DNA from: Ascaris suum
Lineage: Eukaryota; Nematoda; Chromadorea; Rhabditida; Ascarididae
Length of the DNA: 64,000 nt
Assembly: GCA_013433145.1 (NCBI GenBank)
Contig: CM024185.1
Coordinates: forward strand, 6,241,001-6,305,000
Reading direction: 5' to 3'
The stretch's first letter is position 1, and each line of letters opens with the position of its first letter. Both the position numbers and the translations under genes were made by a program. Positions 43,951 to 58,500 of the stretch are shown here, in pieces. Under the pieces are notes generated by a model, which did no database searches, had not been told where the DNA came from, and worked only from the letters and a program-made list of their open reading frames with translations.

Positions 43951-46881
43951 ATGAATGCCCCTGTGGGTACGGTATTCGGTCATCAAGAGGATCCTGAAAA
44001 ATTCACACAAGCAGTAGCACATATTGAGAGCAAAGCACTTGATATCAAGAGCAATATCGAGCAACTGCTATTCATGCTGGATCTACAGGAAAAAGTTCCC
44101 TGGTAAGTTTTTTCTTAACTTCTAGAATTTAGAATTAGAGAAGCTAACGGAAAGGCGATGACAATCGCCTAGTAGTTATGAATCCTGACAAGAAATGCGA
44201 AATTTTGTGAGGGAATGAGAGAATAGGAGAGGCAACACAAATCCTATAGTTAGAATCAAATTCATTAAAGTGATTGCGATTAATAAAAAAAACTTCATGA
44301 TGAATCGTAGATACCGTTTGTTGTTACTCGATGTGATTTTCTTTGTGGTTTTTATTTGTTGCAATAGAAAATCCGCTTGCAGGCCTGAAATGCTCGACAA
44401 ATTTTCATCTTTAGCGAGCGCAATGGCACAGTTACAGTCCGTACTCAGGAAATCGGCACTTCCGTCGGGAGTAGAAGACTTTGGGAAATTGTTGCGGAAG
44501 CACCTTCTTGTTCCGCATAGACTCTCTAACGACATCGATGCTAATCTTCAGGTTCGTGCTCTCTGATTTTCGATAATATAGGATGTTGGAAAATAAACTG
44601 ATCTACTACAAGAGAAAACTTTGACTGTTGGAATCCTCTTTGCCTGAGTAGTAAGGTTTGAGGATTTGGAGTGGTAAGTCCTAGATGCCGGATCGTCGGA
44701 GGACTCGATCCTGGTGCACTCGTTAGCAATAGTTCGCCGTCACGCCGTCGCATTGTACTGTTCCGGCCGGGAAGGTTTGGAATCATGTACTGTTGGATTG
44801 CATGTCATTGAATCATGTAACCTGTCATTTCAATCTCAGGCAGGACATGTGCCGTCTTAGATTAGGATGTATGGAATTCCTTTCTGGAGGAATATTAGTG
44901 TTTGATTTCTTTGAGTCTCGATCTTGGTCATTCGGAGATACGTTGCGCTAATGTGAAATCGATTATCCTTATTACCGAAATGCTTAAATAATAAAAGAGA
45001 GGATTGGAAGACATTAATTGAAATGACAGGTTCTGTGGAGTTTTAGTGGCGAATTGATGCGTTTTGATGAACAGCGAAAGCTCCATGTAATGTATCGTTG
45101 TTTAATCTTCACCGATCTCTGGAGGCAGGCGTAGATCGCTTGCCACTGATTTTCCGGAGCACCGCAGATACCCACCGACCTTCATTGGCCGGTGATCGTC
45201 CGACTTCCAAGATGCCATTGTTGACCATCGGTCACGGTGTGCTGGCCGCTAATATTTGGAAAACTGCGTTCATAAAGAAAGAATAAACGCGACATATGAT
45301 GCAACGTTTCTGTTGGTGATCTTTTTGATCGTTGATTGAGACATGTATTTTAAGGTGGTTTATTTTGGGGGAGGTGGGGGGGGGGGGGAGTGCGAAATGT
45401 TGGTTGCAAGAAAGACGTCGTCTTTCCGCATGAAACGTTTAATGCCCATATTTTCTTCTCACAGCAATTTGCTGTACTGAGCAATTTCTACGAAAGTTTT
45501 AGGCCGCATCACCCTTGTACGACTTTAATTTATCGCGAATGTTGCTTTTTATTTTCTTGGCACCTCGGCATCGTCTGTTGCAACCGTTAAGGTTATAAGG
45601 TTAGAAAGAATCGAGCAACTATTTTTGCAGCAATCGACGCAAAATCGTGTCCATTGCTGGAATCATGATGTTGCACCGGATTATCTGCGCACAAAGCCGA
45701 CACCAGAGATGGAGGCGGATGAAGCGCAATTGGATAGTGAAAAAAATTCGCGCACATTTGATCAGGTAATCCTCACAAATTTATTTCTCACATTTACTCA
45801 AATTGTTGGTGGTCTTAGTGAAATGTCTTCACATATGAGCAGTTGTGGCTGTGCTTTTGTATTAGCAAAGCATAACCGGCCGGATATGGTTTCGTTGATA
45901 CTTTCATTGAATTGTATTTTGTTATTGATTTATTACTTGATGAATATTTTCTATCGAGATTGTTAGCATAGGGTATTATAATTTATAAGGTCATATATGC
46001 AAGGCTGGCTTGGACCACTGAGACGGTACTTGCGCTGATTAGTTCAGAGGTACTTGCATAAGGATTTATTTAATATGCTGTTTTATTTGAGGAGGTCGAT
46101 GCTTGTAGATACTTGTCTGAAAAAAAGGGTCATGATTTTTGAGCTCACTGGCAGTCTTATGCAATTGATTTTGGCTCTTACATTCTCAGGCCTCCCTATG
46201 CCTTTTGTTTGTTTTCAGCCAAACAATGTTTCTTTTGTTAAGCTTGAGAAGGTAACAAGTAGATGGGAGTAGAAGGCTGTTTGACAGCCTCCTTGCAAAG
46301 TTACATGTTGTACCTAGAAATTGCGGTATTTTCGCCGGGTTGAATGGTTTTTTATGACTGGATGCCCTCCTAGTAACGATTCTCAATCATTTTAGCGAAG
46401 CAAGGCTGCAAGCCGCAGGCGAATTTTTTCTTTCATCGTACCCGTTGCTCTGGAAACGAAGGTTTTCTTCCTGTTGACTCTCGTGACTTGCTGAATTTCT
46501 GCTCAGTCGGTAGAAATGAAAGGTGGACGCGATAGCATCGAAGCAGGTATTGAGTGGAGATGTACCCGGCTTGATTATATTAATTTACAGGTGAATAAAC
46601 AGATAGTGGCAATGAATAAACACTTGGAATCGTTATTGAATTCACTGGCGGATAATGCACGTAGCCAGGCAGATGCACATGCCGATGTTCCAACCTACAA
46701 CAATCATGACACTCAAAAATTGGTACGTGCAGTGATCAATGGCGAAGGTTTGCGGCCGACGAGAGGAGCAGTTTCGACGGAGAATACGCAGCAAAACGTT
46801 TCGGCTCCAGGCGCATCTTCCACTACACACATACCTCCTAGATCTGCGGGGGGTGCTACGGCACAGCAGCAGCGAAGGTAG
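43951..46881 (+). CDS. mdt-8: Mediator complex subunit 8 (MED8)
   Basis: Exons 43951-44102, 44383-44551, 45631-45765 and 46591-46881 (TAG) join in phase and give 248 aa; human MED8 is 268 aa. The N-terminal half is helical ([20 protein letters not shown], then [20 protein letters not shown]), as expected for the part that packs in the Mediator head module. The diagnostic block [20 protein letters not shown] aligns with human HEVVPDHLRTKPDPEVEEQE. A second helix ([20 protein letters not shown]) precedes [16 protein letters not shown], which matches the LVAAVAFGKGL region. The C-terminus is low-complexity Ser/Thr/Gln. Mediator links transcription factors to RNA polymerase II in the nucleus. The donor GTTCGT after exon 2 is atypical but required by the frame. 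Confidence 0.94.
45376..45388 (+). repeat. Poly-G tract (13 G)
   Basis: In the second intron of MED8, sense strand. Confidence 0.95.
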
Positions 46882-46987
46882 TGCAAGATGTTGCATTGTG
46901 ATGTAAAATCTTGTATGAAGAATGTCTTGCGTATTACTGTCTTTCGAGAGTCTGATTGAAAAATTGCCTTGTATGTACTACGGAGGG

Positions 46988-46993
46988 AATAAA
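46988..46993 (+). other. Polyadenylation signal AATAAA for MED8
   Basis: 107 bases past the MED8 stop codon, a normal distance for a nematode 3' UTR. Confidence 0.7.
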
Positions 46994-49500
46994 GAGAGAG
47001 CTAATCCAGAGGACAGGTGATCGTTCTAAATTTTTTTTATTAGGGAAAGGTGATTGTGCTTATGGCGCCATTCGTATTGTAAATACTCATTAACCCCTTT
47101 CTGCTTTTACTCGCAAATTGTGTTTGTGCTCATTTTATGACCGTAGGGTTCATATCGCCGCAGCTCATGACCAGAGGTTCCGGAAATGTTACGGTCTTCC
47201 AAGGGTAACTTGAATAAATGCATCCATTGCAATCATGGATTGGTCGGTGTGATGTGCTGCTAACGGACATTATGCCAATTAAAAAAAGCACACCCACATT
47301 TCGGGCACTTAGCAATCTATCTTTCGGAGTGTTTGATGTCGTGGTTAGGGACATGCATTAAGCGTCTTGCATTCCTCAGTGCAAAGGAAATGCTGTTATT
47401 CCTTTCAAAGCGAAGATGCTTTTTTTTTGAACGCGCACGAGAAAGAACTTAATTTGTAGTTTTCAGATCCTAAGCAATAAAATTAGGTGATTTTATCGCA
47501 GACTTACAGATTAGGATGTGAAAAATAAGGATTAAAGTGCATCTTTGTGAAGAATGAGGTTGCAGTTTAGAGGTCAAACAATGGAATTTACCCACTCAGG
47601 GCGTCGATCATCTTCCTTCTTAGCTAGAAAGCCATCTTTGTGTTCCTTTCGACGAGAATTGATATGTTACGAGCTAGTTTTATTATTGAAATATGCATTT
47701 CCCTGTATTGTTTTCCTGTCATTTATTTCGCGTCGTATTTTTCGTGGATTTTTTCGACTCTCGATGAAGGTGGCAATTGCTAAGGGTCATCTATATTCTA
47801 GGTTTGTCCACAACCATCGACCCTCGTATGTATGACGAGGTTAATTCTGCGTTAGTGAAGAGTGATACAATTTTGTTGGTAATCGTTATGTCAATGCTTA
47901 TAACTGAAGAATCAATGAATGAGAGTGATGGATTTCACATATCGTAGCAGCTCGGGTGTCCTGTCTAATTCCGTCGAAAACACCTCAGCTGTCCTGTCTA
48001 ATTCCGTCGAATCTGTTGACGATATTAGGATTATTCTTTTATCGTTGTTCGATTGTTTTACCTTCATATCCGTATTTCTTTATTGATACTTTCAATATAG
48101 TTGTAATATGACGTTCGTTTATTTGTAATGAAGATATTTGAACGCTATCGCGAAACAGATCTTATGAATCTTCGTCCCCATTTTTGTCTAAGCAGATCGC
48201 TTCCGCAATGAGGAGCTGGGGTTTCCTTTTTTCTCAAAAGAATCCTGCGAAATTGTTTGTCATCAATTTTTAGAGATAATTTCTGTTGAGAATTGATATA
48301 ATTTCAACTAGCCGTAATCTTGATTATGGAACGGTTTATTGACCGATCCAAAAAGCACGTATCGTGTCGGCTACTCTGATGCGTTGTCCCACTATAAATA
48401 ATAGATATACCATTTGATCAATTTTTCTTCATTTTTGCCATATTTTTTTCATTATTACATCCTTTCATATTCATTTGAATATACTTATGTGAGTCGTTTC
48501 CAATCATAAGAGAAGAGGTGCAATTGCCATTGTTTGTCGCAAATCGAATTCCGTTAATGATATTCGTTGATGTTGGCGTTATTGTTGTTACGATGGTGCG
48601 CAATTCGATCGATATATTTTATTCATCACTAAGGTGTTAATTAAGTGACGGAAAGGTAAAGGTGGCTCGAGCAACATTTTATCGTCGACCTCAACTGGGC
48701 AAACCCTCATACTGGTCCCGCAAATGTATTCCATTGCGGCCGTTGTTGTTTAGTTTCTTTGTTATATCACAAATAAATATGTCGAAAGTAACTGTTCAAT
48801 TTCAATTCGATAGCGTATTTTCAACGCGATTGTATTACCTCATATTATTGTGTTTTCGATATTCAACATGTTGTATCGCCTATGGAAAAAATTCGTATTG
48901 AACGCTTTGCCTGTGGAAATCTCCGAATCGTTGGGCGTGTGATTGATATATCTACCGGATATGACTGTCAATTGTGGACTGACAGTATCCGGATGCGGTT
49001 ATCAGTTGCGAACTGACGACGGGAGGAGGCCTTTTCGTTGATTTCTTTAAAATTTTGTTCGCTCTTTTTTTCAGTCTCACTATCTGGGCACTTGCAAATA
49101 CTACCCGAGGAGGGGAGAAAAATAAAACACCTAGGATATACCTCTTTCGCATTATTTTTGTTTTTATTGCATTGATTGGCTTCGAATTTCCGCGAGAATT
49201 TTGCCCGGTGCTAAGGATCAATTTTTCCATGAAATGTCACATTGCGTCTATTTATCTTCTTTTTTCTTCCCTTGAGGATCCATGGAGAACGTCGAAATAT
49301 TCTTAATTTAATAAATAATAATCTCGGAGCAGTAGCGCTGCTTCTTTCTAAGGTGAAATTGGTTTAGAGGTGATTTTCTTATATTTACTGTGCAACAGTT
49401 TTCATTTGCGTCTAAATGGACTGAGACTGGCAATTTTTTTGGGATTGTTTGACTTTAGGGCGGTTTAGAGCAATTTTTTGCCCATCACAAACTTTTATAT
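46994..49500. other. Gene-free stretch between MED8 and the PI3-kinase gene
   Basis: No supported exons. A 21-bp tandem copy (CCTGTCTAATTCCGTCGAA and flanks) occurs at 47958 and 47991. It presumably contains the promoter of the PI3-kinase gene, which I cannot define. Confidence 0.5.
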
Positions 49501-49506
49501 CTTCAG
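49501..49506 (+). promoter_or_regulatory. Splice acceptor before the PI3-kinase start
   Basis: CTTCAG, 41 bases upstream of the ATG at 49548. The frame between is open, so this may be either a trans-splice site or the acceptor of an exon joined to an upstream coding exon. Confidence 0.5.
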
Positions 49507-49547
49507 GGGAATTAGGCGATACCGGTTGCTTATTAGAGGTATCGCCG

Positions 49548-52500
49548 ATGGCAAGCGGTGGTACAGCGGTATGTTCGGAGGATTCACCAGATGTATGGTC
49601 ATTAGTCGAATGCGGGCAACTTGAAAAGGGTGAGCACACAGATTTGGATCTGTTAATGCCGAACGGGTTTCTGATCAGTGTACGATGTCACTCGGACAGT
49701 ACTCTGGCAATGTTGAAGCAAGAGGTCTTCAATGAGGCGAAAAGGTATGTACAGAACAGCATTCGCATCAGCAGTATTCGTGAAAGATCAGTGATTTGAT
49801 ATTTGCGTTGAGGAGCGTTTATGCCGCAAATATGTGTTATGGGACGACAGTTCTGTGGGTGGCCGTTTTAAGATGCAAGCACCTGCGGTTCTTTCCAATT
49901 GGTCAACTCATTACGCCATTCGGGACAAAGAAAGTTACAGTGTGGTTGTGAGAAATTGTAAATCGCTAAGACACTTGAGCCTCTAGGGATGTGCATTGAC
50001 TTTCGAAAGAATTTTAGAATTTCCGTTATTGGGTTCGAAAGGGTTTTGACAATTGTTTGTTGTCATCGAAAACGCATACTTTTTTGTGGCATTACATAAA
50101 TTGCTGGGAGGATAAATCTTCTTCGTACAAAGGTCATGCTTATATTGATGACTATGTAGGTTCCTGTCGAATCAATGGACACTTGAGGTCACAGTTCAAG
50201 CCACTGTGCTTGAAGGCGTTACTGAGTGTCTATTATTTTTAAATGCACTAGATAGTAAGTGGTCGGTCTTACGTAATATTCTATTATCAGTGAAATGATA
50301 TTTGCTTCAGGATGCCTCTCTTCGATTTGTTGTTAACGTCATCTGACTATATTTTCTTTACCGTCGGTACGAATGGTGAGCGAGAAGAATTCTATGATGA
50401 GACGAAGTCGATCTTCTCGTTGCGTCTCTTCGTACCTTTATTGGGTCTCGTCGAGCCGGAAGGTAATCGCGAGGAGAAGGAACTTGCACACAATATTGGT
50501 TAGTTCAACTTGGCGATTCCTGAGCATTCCAATGAAAGGAATGGGGGCACACGGTACCGATCAGCTGTACTTGCTTGGCGAGCTGTGTTTGATGTGAGGT
50601 GGGGAGTTCTCGTTGCCTAGAATTGTTATGCACCGCAAAGGCGTTTCTAAGAGGGTTCGCTGCTGCGAGAAGGACTGGAATTGCGTCCTTATCCAAGTAT
50701 CTGACATCCGTGAGGTAGATAGTTCTCATGTAATCCTTTTTCTATCCTTTCAATGACAAGTGGTACCCAAGTCATGTGCCGCACCTGCCATACTACAGAT
50801 ATTTCACTGTGCGACCAGTCACATCTTCGGGCGCTTCTATCGTGGGATGCTTATTCCTCCTATAACAGCTTCGTAACATGGTTGCTGTGCGCGGCTGAAG
50901 TATCTGCAACGCAAAGCAAATGTTCCGCATGTAACCCGCAGCAGAAGCGTTCAAGCTCAGTGACTGAAAGTCGATCAGAGTTGGATAATCGTTCCGGCTG
51001 TTGCCTTTAAGGCCATGAAATGGGTATAGGTGCATGTGTGGCATTGTCGGACAGTGATCGTGTTGTTGGTGGTTTCAGGTTTAGCGATAGCTCATCCGCT
51101 GTCGGAAATCGAGTCGAAGCTTTCCAATGAGAATATCTCTTACCGGCTTGACTTATTTCGGGTTATGGAGGAATCGGTGGCTACGAGAGGTGTTCACGAT
51201 TACGACCATTATGCATTTCCTGAAGAGTTGTCAAGTGAATATGACGCCGATATTCCTCCACAGCTGAAGGCAAAGATTAAAGGTACTGATATCCCAAGTG
51301 AAAGTACTCTTCATCAGAATTAGTTCTTTTGGTTGCATTCGCTCCGCCCATCGAGATTGAAATTTTGTGAGCAGGAATCTTTGGTCGAATATTTCTTCAA
51401 GCAAGCATTGCATCGTTTCATTGCAAAAATTATTTTAGTGGCGGATTTGTATGTGGAAGTGTGGTATCGAAGTGAGGAAGATGAAATTGCGGGTATCGAT
51501 TCGAATTGTGTTTGTGTCAAAATTCGCAAAGTGGTTCGGGTAAGGGCACGTGATCTGATCGCTGATGCTATCAAGGAGCTCACAACCCAACATAAATTTA
51601 CGGTTGTTCATCTCTCTTCAGCTTTTCAGTTTGGTTTTTTTTTTTTAATTTTAAATTTTGGACACTTAAACAATCAGATTCACATCGGATGCAGTATCAA
51701 ATACCATCCATCCATAGTGCACCTTTGCTGATGCACCTGGTTGGATTATCAACTCTGTTCTCATCTCTTTCATTAAAAGCTCTCGGTACGCTTTTATGTC
51801 TCATTTATTTCAAAAGATCGTGCTTTATTGGTGAAAATTCCTTGTTATTTCTGTGCAGCAAATGAATTTTTTTAACGCCTCATAGATTCGAGCATTTTTG
51901 AAACCGAAATTTTGCGGATCCTTTTCACTAAATACATTCCTTGTCTATAGAGGTTTCCTCTCTAAAGCAGGGATTCAAGACAGAAAACTTGTAGTTCGTT
52001 GAGTCCGTATGATGTCTGGCATTTTGTTGACTGAGAGCATCCGTGCAACTTCGCTTATTGACGACCAAGAGGTGTGGGAAAAGGGAGACCCGTCCTTGAA
52101 AATTGTTGGATCACCACTGAACCTTATAGGGCAATATATGTTTCGAAACCTTGCCAGTTCAGAAATGTTTTGATTTGAATTCTGCTTGTCCTTCCTCTTC
52201 CTCCTCCTTCCCTTCCATTTTTCCTTATCGACGCAAAGTGGCTGTTTCGCGCCCCGGATTGCCCATCATTCATGTTTGTTAGATCACCGCAAAGCTTTAC
52301 AAGGATGTTTTGAGTCAAACATAGGGAATGAGAAGCTTTCAAATTTAAAAAAGGCACTTTTGCACTGCCAACTCGAAACACGTTTCAGTGAAGTTTAATA
52401 AATGGCCCAACAGTTTTGAAAGGATTGCATTCCATACTGCTCGACGGTCATATAGGACCGATACTTCAAAAAAAAATGTTTGAAATAGCAATTTCACTCA

Positions 52501-55500
52501 TTCCTCCGACTTTGGCTGTTTTGGGTTCAAGAAAATGAGGGAAATAAATTGCACATTGAAGGAAATATGTTGGTGGAAAACAGTAGAATGTATTGCGGTG
52601 CTCTTAGGAACGGAACAGAATCAACCGTAAATTCAAAAAAGCGACCATGCAAAGGAGCACCATCATAACTGAATGATGTTTATAGAGCCTGGATTATGGA
52701 TGGCTGGTCGCTGGTCAGTTATCGTACATCGCCACTTAAATTCCGTGACCTTAGACTTTAACAGTTACGAAGAGGGCAAATACATGGGCGCACGAAGAGC
52801 TAGAATAAGCCTTTGGCTAGCCGTTATGGCATTTTAAGAATCTGAGAGGTCAAGAAATCATTCCAAGATGCATCCAGATAGGTGTCATCCATCGTTACCG
52901 ATCGTAGAATTTAGGGCAGTAGAAAGTATCTCAGTAAATTGACGTAGACGGCTGTCCTCACTGATTGCATCGTTGAATGTCAACGAAGTTAAAAATAAAA
53001 TGAAGCTGAACTGTCAGTGAAGGGATTCAAGATAAATTTCGAAGTAAAAACCGCGATATCCAACTGTTTGTGGCAAATCCAACACTATTTTTTTCCCGAG
53101 CTACTGGTAACTTATGTCGGATCCAGTCTGACCGCTCACCTTTAAATATTGTACGTTTAGTCAATTGACCGTTGGTTTTGAACTTGGCCGGTACTTATAG
53201 ATTCGCGAATCGCCATCCGATTTTTTGCTGCAGATCGCAGGACGAAAATGCTTTCTCACAAAGGATATTAAATTGACGAGTTTTGAGGTATGCTTATTTT
53301 TAAAAGAAGGGAAGGGATGAACGAGGTGCATTCTTTTTGAAAGTGCACCTTTCTTAATCAGAGTTTATTTTAGTATGTTCTTTAATAGTTCCCGCTATGA
53401 ATACGTAAATATTTCAATTTTTATCCAGTTTTTATTTGTTTGATTCGAGTTTTGCAATAATTATTTGTTAGAGGTTGAATAGACGAGATAAGAGGGGGTT
53501 TGAAGTCAAACACCATCAAATCTTGTATGGACTATCGACTGCAGCCCGTTTCTCATAACAAGAAAGCCGAGAGGGTTTTTACTACCTCTAAATGTTGCGT
53601 CCAGAAACGAAAGGCTGAGAGTTTGCCCTCAAACAAAGGATATCCACAAATGAAGATAAAATTGTGGAGCTTAAGTGAATTTCTAAAATTATTTGGAAAA
53701 AGGGATCTATATTTGTGTATATCGGTTTCCAAAATTGGTTTTAGAGGAGTCAAATGAGGGTAAATCGAAGCAGAACACCACTTTAGAGGCCGTCGCCAAA
53801 TTTCGTCATCCAAGTTTTAGTTCGCAAACGTCATTTCGTTCTCAAGGTAAAATCAGTGAATTGTGCAAAAAAAGAAATAAGAAACTATAATAAGCAATAA
53901 TATGGCCAAAATTTCAGCGATCTTTTGTGGCATAGTTTTAGGCAAATTAGAGATTCGTCATGCTCATATCTTTGTAACCGAAGCGGAAAAACAAGTTAAG
54001 GTGCTGCGGTACATTGGTCATATATGAATAGTGAGGGAATGTGTATGAAGCTTTGAGTTTGTATGTAAAGTTTTTGCACGGACACTTTGTGGGGCACTGG
54101 GATACGCGAAGCAGTTCATTATTGTGATGTTTAAATGACATTCATGCATAAAAGCAGTGACGCTTGGAGGGTGGTGAAAGGAAATGTACAGCCTTCAACC
54201 GATCGAACAATACGGCTTATCGTAGGTGAATTTTGCAGTGCCCTACTTTCTTTCGTCAATTTTTTCTTCGTGGCAAAGGGGTTCTGCATCCGATGTCTTG
54301 AAATTAAACTTTGATGGTGTTAATAGTTTAAGGATTTCTAAAAGAGTGCTTCATTCATTTTTGCAGAAATTTTTTGCATAATTTGTGCACTATGCAGTAT
54401 GATATAGATATGCGAAATTTTATCAAGCAACACTGTCACCGTTTTATGCATCTAAAAGCAAATTATCTTTTCCTCTCAAATGTTGAGGTTAAAGGTTGAT
54501 ATTTTACGAGTTTTATAAGTGGAGTATTTCCTGAATATTCGTTTCAGTTGCGGTATTTTAGTTACGAACGTTTGTGTTACAGGTACCAATCATAGTTTTT
54601 CTTCACTGGTAGAGTACTTTCCTCCTTTTTCAGTACTTAAGGTCATCATTTGAAAACTATCGTATTCCCAAGTTTTTATTACGGAGGAAAGAGATCGTTT
54701 TGAAGGAATTTCCGATTCCCGGACCGATTCTAAAGGTGAGCTGTTAAATGTGGGTGAGCGTACTTGTTCCCATCAAATCTGAGACAGAAGTGAGGAGATT
54801 AAGTCGCGGAACACATTGGAATGTGTAGAAAGAATTGTTGGAAATAGCTTATCAAAAAATGGCTCGCGGCCAGTTTGCGGTATTCAGATGAAGTTTAAGG
54901 ATGGTTTGAAGTATCGCTATATGGTTGCGGGTGCACGTTGATGTCTCGAAAGGGATCACTAACCAAGATTTGCTGTCCTAGTGAAAGAGGATGTGTTTAA
55001 GAGAGAGGCAAGGCATAATTTACCTTTGGAAGGCGATTCTGTCAGACCTTTATATGGTGGAGCAGTTGTTTACTACATTTGAGGTATTTAAGGAGGAGGA
55101 AAGTCTGGATTGGAGATAGATTGACTGCTGTACTACAGTTTGGCTTGGGACATCATATATACATTGGTCTTAGCATCTGATGGTCTCTTGGGGTGTTATC
55201 GCATCGCAAAGTTTGATCATAGACAAAGTTTACCGGAAAAATGAAGCTAATGTATAGTGTTGAACTTAAGTCGTACAGAATGCTGGAAATTGCTGGAATA
55301 TAGGCACAAATGCTATTGCACCGAATAAGTTTCACTGCGAAAGCAATCGAAGGGGATGACAAAGCAGTCGAATAAGTTTCACGAAAGCAATTCTTTATAA
55401 CAGAAACTTTGGAACATTACACGGGCTAATGAAAGAAATTATTAAATGACATCTTTGTTTTGTGTTTATTAATGGTAAATGATTTTGCGTTTATTTGTCG

Positions 55501-58500
55501 CCGTTTTAGTAGTTCATCCTTTCACTTTACTTTTATTTTTTCGTTCATTTTGAATGCTGCTTTTCATTGAGTAATCTGTGGAGTAGTCACTGATCGGATC
55601 CTCGAAAAAGGGCCATATGAAATCTGCTTAATCGTAAAGTTCAAATGTGAAGTAGTCACTGAATGTGTCTATATCCTTATGAAAATTCATCTATGTTTTA
55701 TGGAGAGTGACTTATCTGGAAGAGTTCCCGACGCTTAAATATTTGCATTTAGGAGATTTCTTGCGTTTTTTTTGCTTAAGCAACAGATTTAGGAAAGATA
55801 TTTGTATTATGGAATGTTTTATTAAATCTAGCCAGGTGATTGCCGTTATTATTGAACGCTTGCATCATTTTACTATATCTAATGCAATAGATATTATTTC
55901 TCTTTCGAGCTTAGAGGGTATTCTTGCTGTTTTTATTTTCAGGATGCTCGCATTTGATATTGCAAGTCATCTGCTTAGTTCCATCGCTTGATTTATCAAA
56001 TGAATGATTTTTAAAGTGAAATGCTGCGTTTACGGTTGGAAAGAAGTGTTTCGAAATGCAGCAATAACAAAAAATATTGCAGCCGAGTTGGGTTCGCGCT
56101 TATGAGAGTCGACTCTCGGCTGCCAACGACTGTTCGCTCAAGGTATGCACTTTTCAAATTAGTCGTCTGTTTTCGTTTACTGATGGGAATCGGTCAGAAG
56201 GGATGGCTATTAGGAAGGGATTGCTGAAAACCGTCCTTTTTAGCGGGTTCGCCTTAGTATATGAATTTTGAGAGTAAATGCTTGAAAATGTTTGCACAAA
56301 CGCATTGTTTCGTCTAGAACTGAAATGTTGAGGGAAATAGCTGGAGGGGATAACACTTGGAAGTTTTAAGGTATGGATCGTGTCCTCCTCTTTTTTATCA
56401 CTGACATCCTCGGACAATTCCGGATCGCATGAGGCGCTGATTTAATGAGTGAGAAATGTCTATAGCAGACACCAATTTTGAGTGTTTGTTTATGCACCTC
56501 AATCCTAGTCGCTAATAGCGACTATAGTCTTCGATTGTGAGATCAAAATGACGACTATGGGTGATGGGAACCTCTCTGGATTAGTGTATTCTTTTGTGAC
56601 CCAAAAAATTATGGCACCTGTCCTCTTTTGAGGGGCAAAATGGATCCGCGATTCGTCAGATGTCTTTAAAGGAGTTCATGATGTCATATTTCTATAAGGC
56701 GATGATTTTTTTGTATATGACACTAATTGACGTTTTCGATTTCTTGGCATGAAGTCGAATTTGTAATTCAGTACTGCAAATCGTGATTCCTCACTATGAT
56801 GTTCGTTCGTTAAATGCTGTCTTCCTGAAAGAACAGGAAATCTTTGCTGAGGTCTTCCCCCTGCCTCCCTCCCTTCCCCAACACGGTCGGAAGACATAAG
56901 ACAGTCTGTCGATTATTCCCCACTTATTTCAATCAAGCCTTGCAAGAGTGGGAATCTGCAAGGTTATAGAGGATCAGCAGTTTCTGAAGTCTTACCGAAA
57001 ACATAGCATAGGATATTCATGGAGAGACTGGAAAAATATTTCTTCACTAACACGATCCCTTTCAAGAGTTGAAAAATTGTAGGCCCTTTTTTTAGTTTGT
57101 TTTTACATCCTCGTTGTATGATAGCCAGCACCTCCAATCAGTCCGTTCAAGCTCGTGCACCAAGGTAGTGCTTTCTTCCATCCAGCTGGAAAATTGAGCA
57201 ATTATTCATAAAAGATGAACGTTCATGACCCGATGGGACGTAGTTTTGTGAGGTTCAGAAGGTACCTGAAATATTTTATGTCAGTGCATAAAAATGATGA
57301 TGAGATGTTGTTTGCAGCGTTGCTCCTTATGGGAACTGGACGACAACCTGAAGATGCGCGTGCATAGCGCCTCCCATATAACGGTGTCTGATATCGATCG
57401 GATCTATGTTAAGGCAGCTGTCTATCATGGGACCAATCTGATCGTCAATAAGGAATCCGAGTGGGTATCTCCGTCCAATCCAAGGTGGACCAATGTAAGG
57501 CTTCACGCTTATTAAAGTGGTGACAGAACTTCATAAACATCAGTCGTTGGCGCCAATTATACGTGAGACGTGAGACATCTGTCAAAGAGAGCTTCGATGC
57601 GCTTCAGGGCTTTCGGCAGGAAATAAGGAACTTCATTTGAATAGTATTGTGCTTAAATTCCACTTATCTGGCAATATTGGGTCACTATTGCTTAGAATAG
57701 TGCAATAATAGCGCTTCTTTGAGTCGCCTTGTTTAGTGCGTTTTTCTTCTGTAATAAATCGGATCCTTGAGGTACAAAGGTATTCTCTAGCAGGTACATT
57801 GACGAGAAGGATGGGATAGAGGGGATGAGGCCTTTCTTTGAGAAGTTTACTGACACTGAAAATAGAATCAGAAAGGACTGGAAGTGGTTTCCTTAAGGCA
57901 AATTGGAGTGGAAGCATGTTTTTCTCAAGAATAAATGTAGTAGGCAGTCGGATTGAATCCTTGGAAATGAAGACATAGGTTTAGCATTTGGTCAGTTTTC
58001 CTCGAACGAGTAGATATTTGTCGTGGCAAAAAGGTAAGTAAAGCGATTCATGCGATTTTTAGTATGCGTTCATATTTCAGTTACAATTACGTTTGGTATC
58101 CGTTCCAAACTCGTTGCTTCTACTCGGCATTTTTTGTCTCATCAAGCGTTTCAGATGTCTTGCTCCTCAAGTGGTTTTGTTGACCAACATCATTTTATTA
58201 TCTTCAACTTCCAACATTTCGACCGTATGATGTTTTCCGCATGTTAAGGTTTTTGATGTGAACATTTTTCAGGGTTGGATCGATTTCAATGTTTATTTAA
58301 AGGATCTAGCGCCGGCTAGTCAAGTTTGTCTATCGCTGATTGCTGTAAAACAAAAGAAAAAAGATGTCCTCGTACGTATTCATTTTTCAACTTTTACTTT
58401 TTTTCGCTCTTTTATCATGCGGCAATTTTTTCAATTTCTCGATCGATCGTGGCAGAAATTCTTTCACTTGAAGTGCTCTTGCTTATTCGTGCCTAGAAGA

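Noticed and set aside
50753..51078. Cys-rich ORF MTSGTQVMCRTCHTTDISLC upstream of the third age-1 exon
   Set aside because: It lies in the intron 50499-51078, lacks splice borders in a useful phase, and has no p110 counterpart.
51999..52072. Candidate exon (SIRATSLIDDQE before GTGTGG) for the missing Ras-binding segment
   Set aside because: It lacks the hydrophobic strand pattern expected there, and its acceptor is weak.
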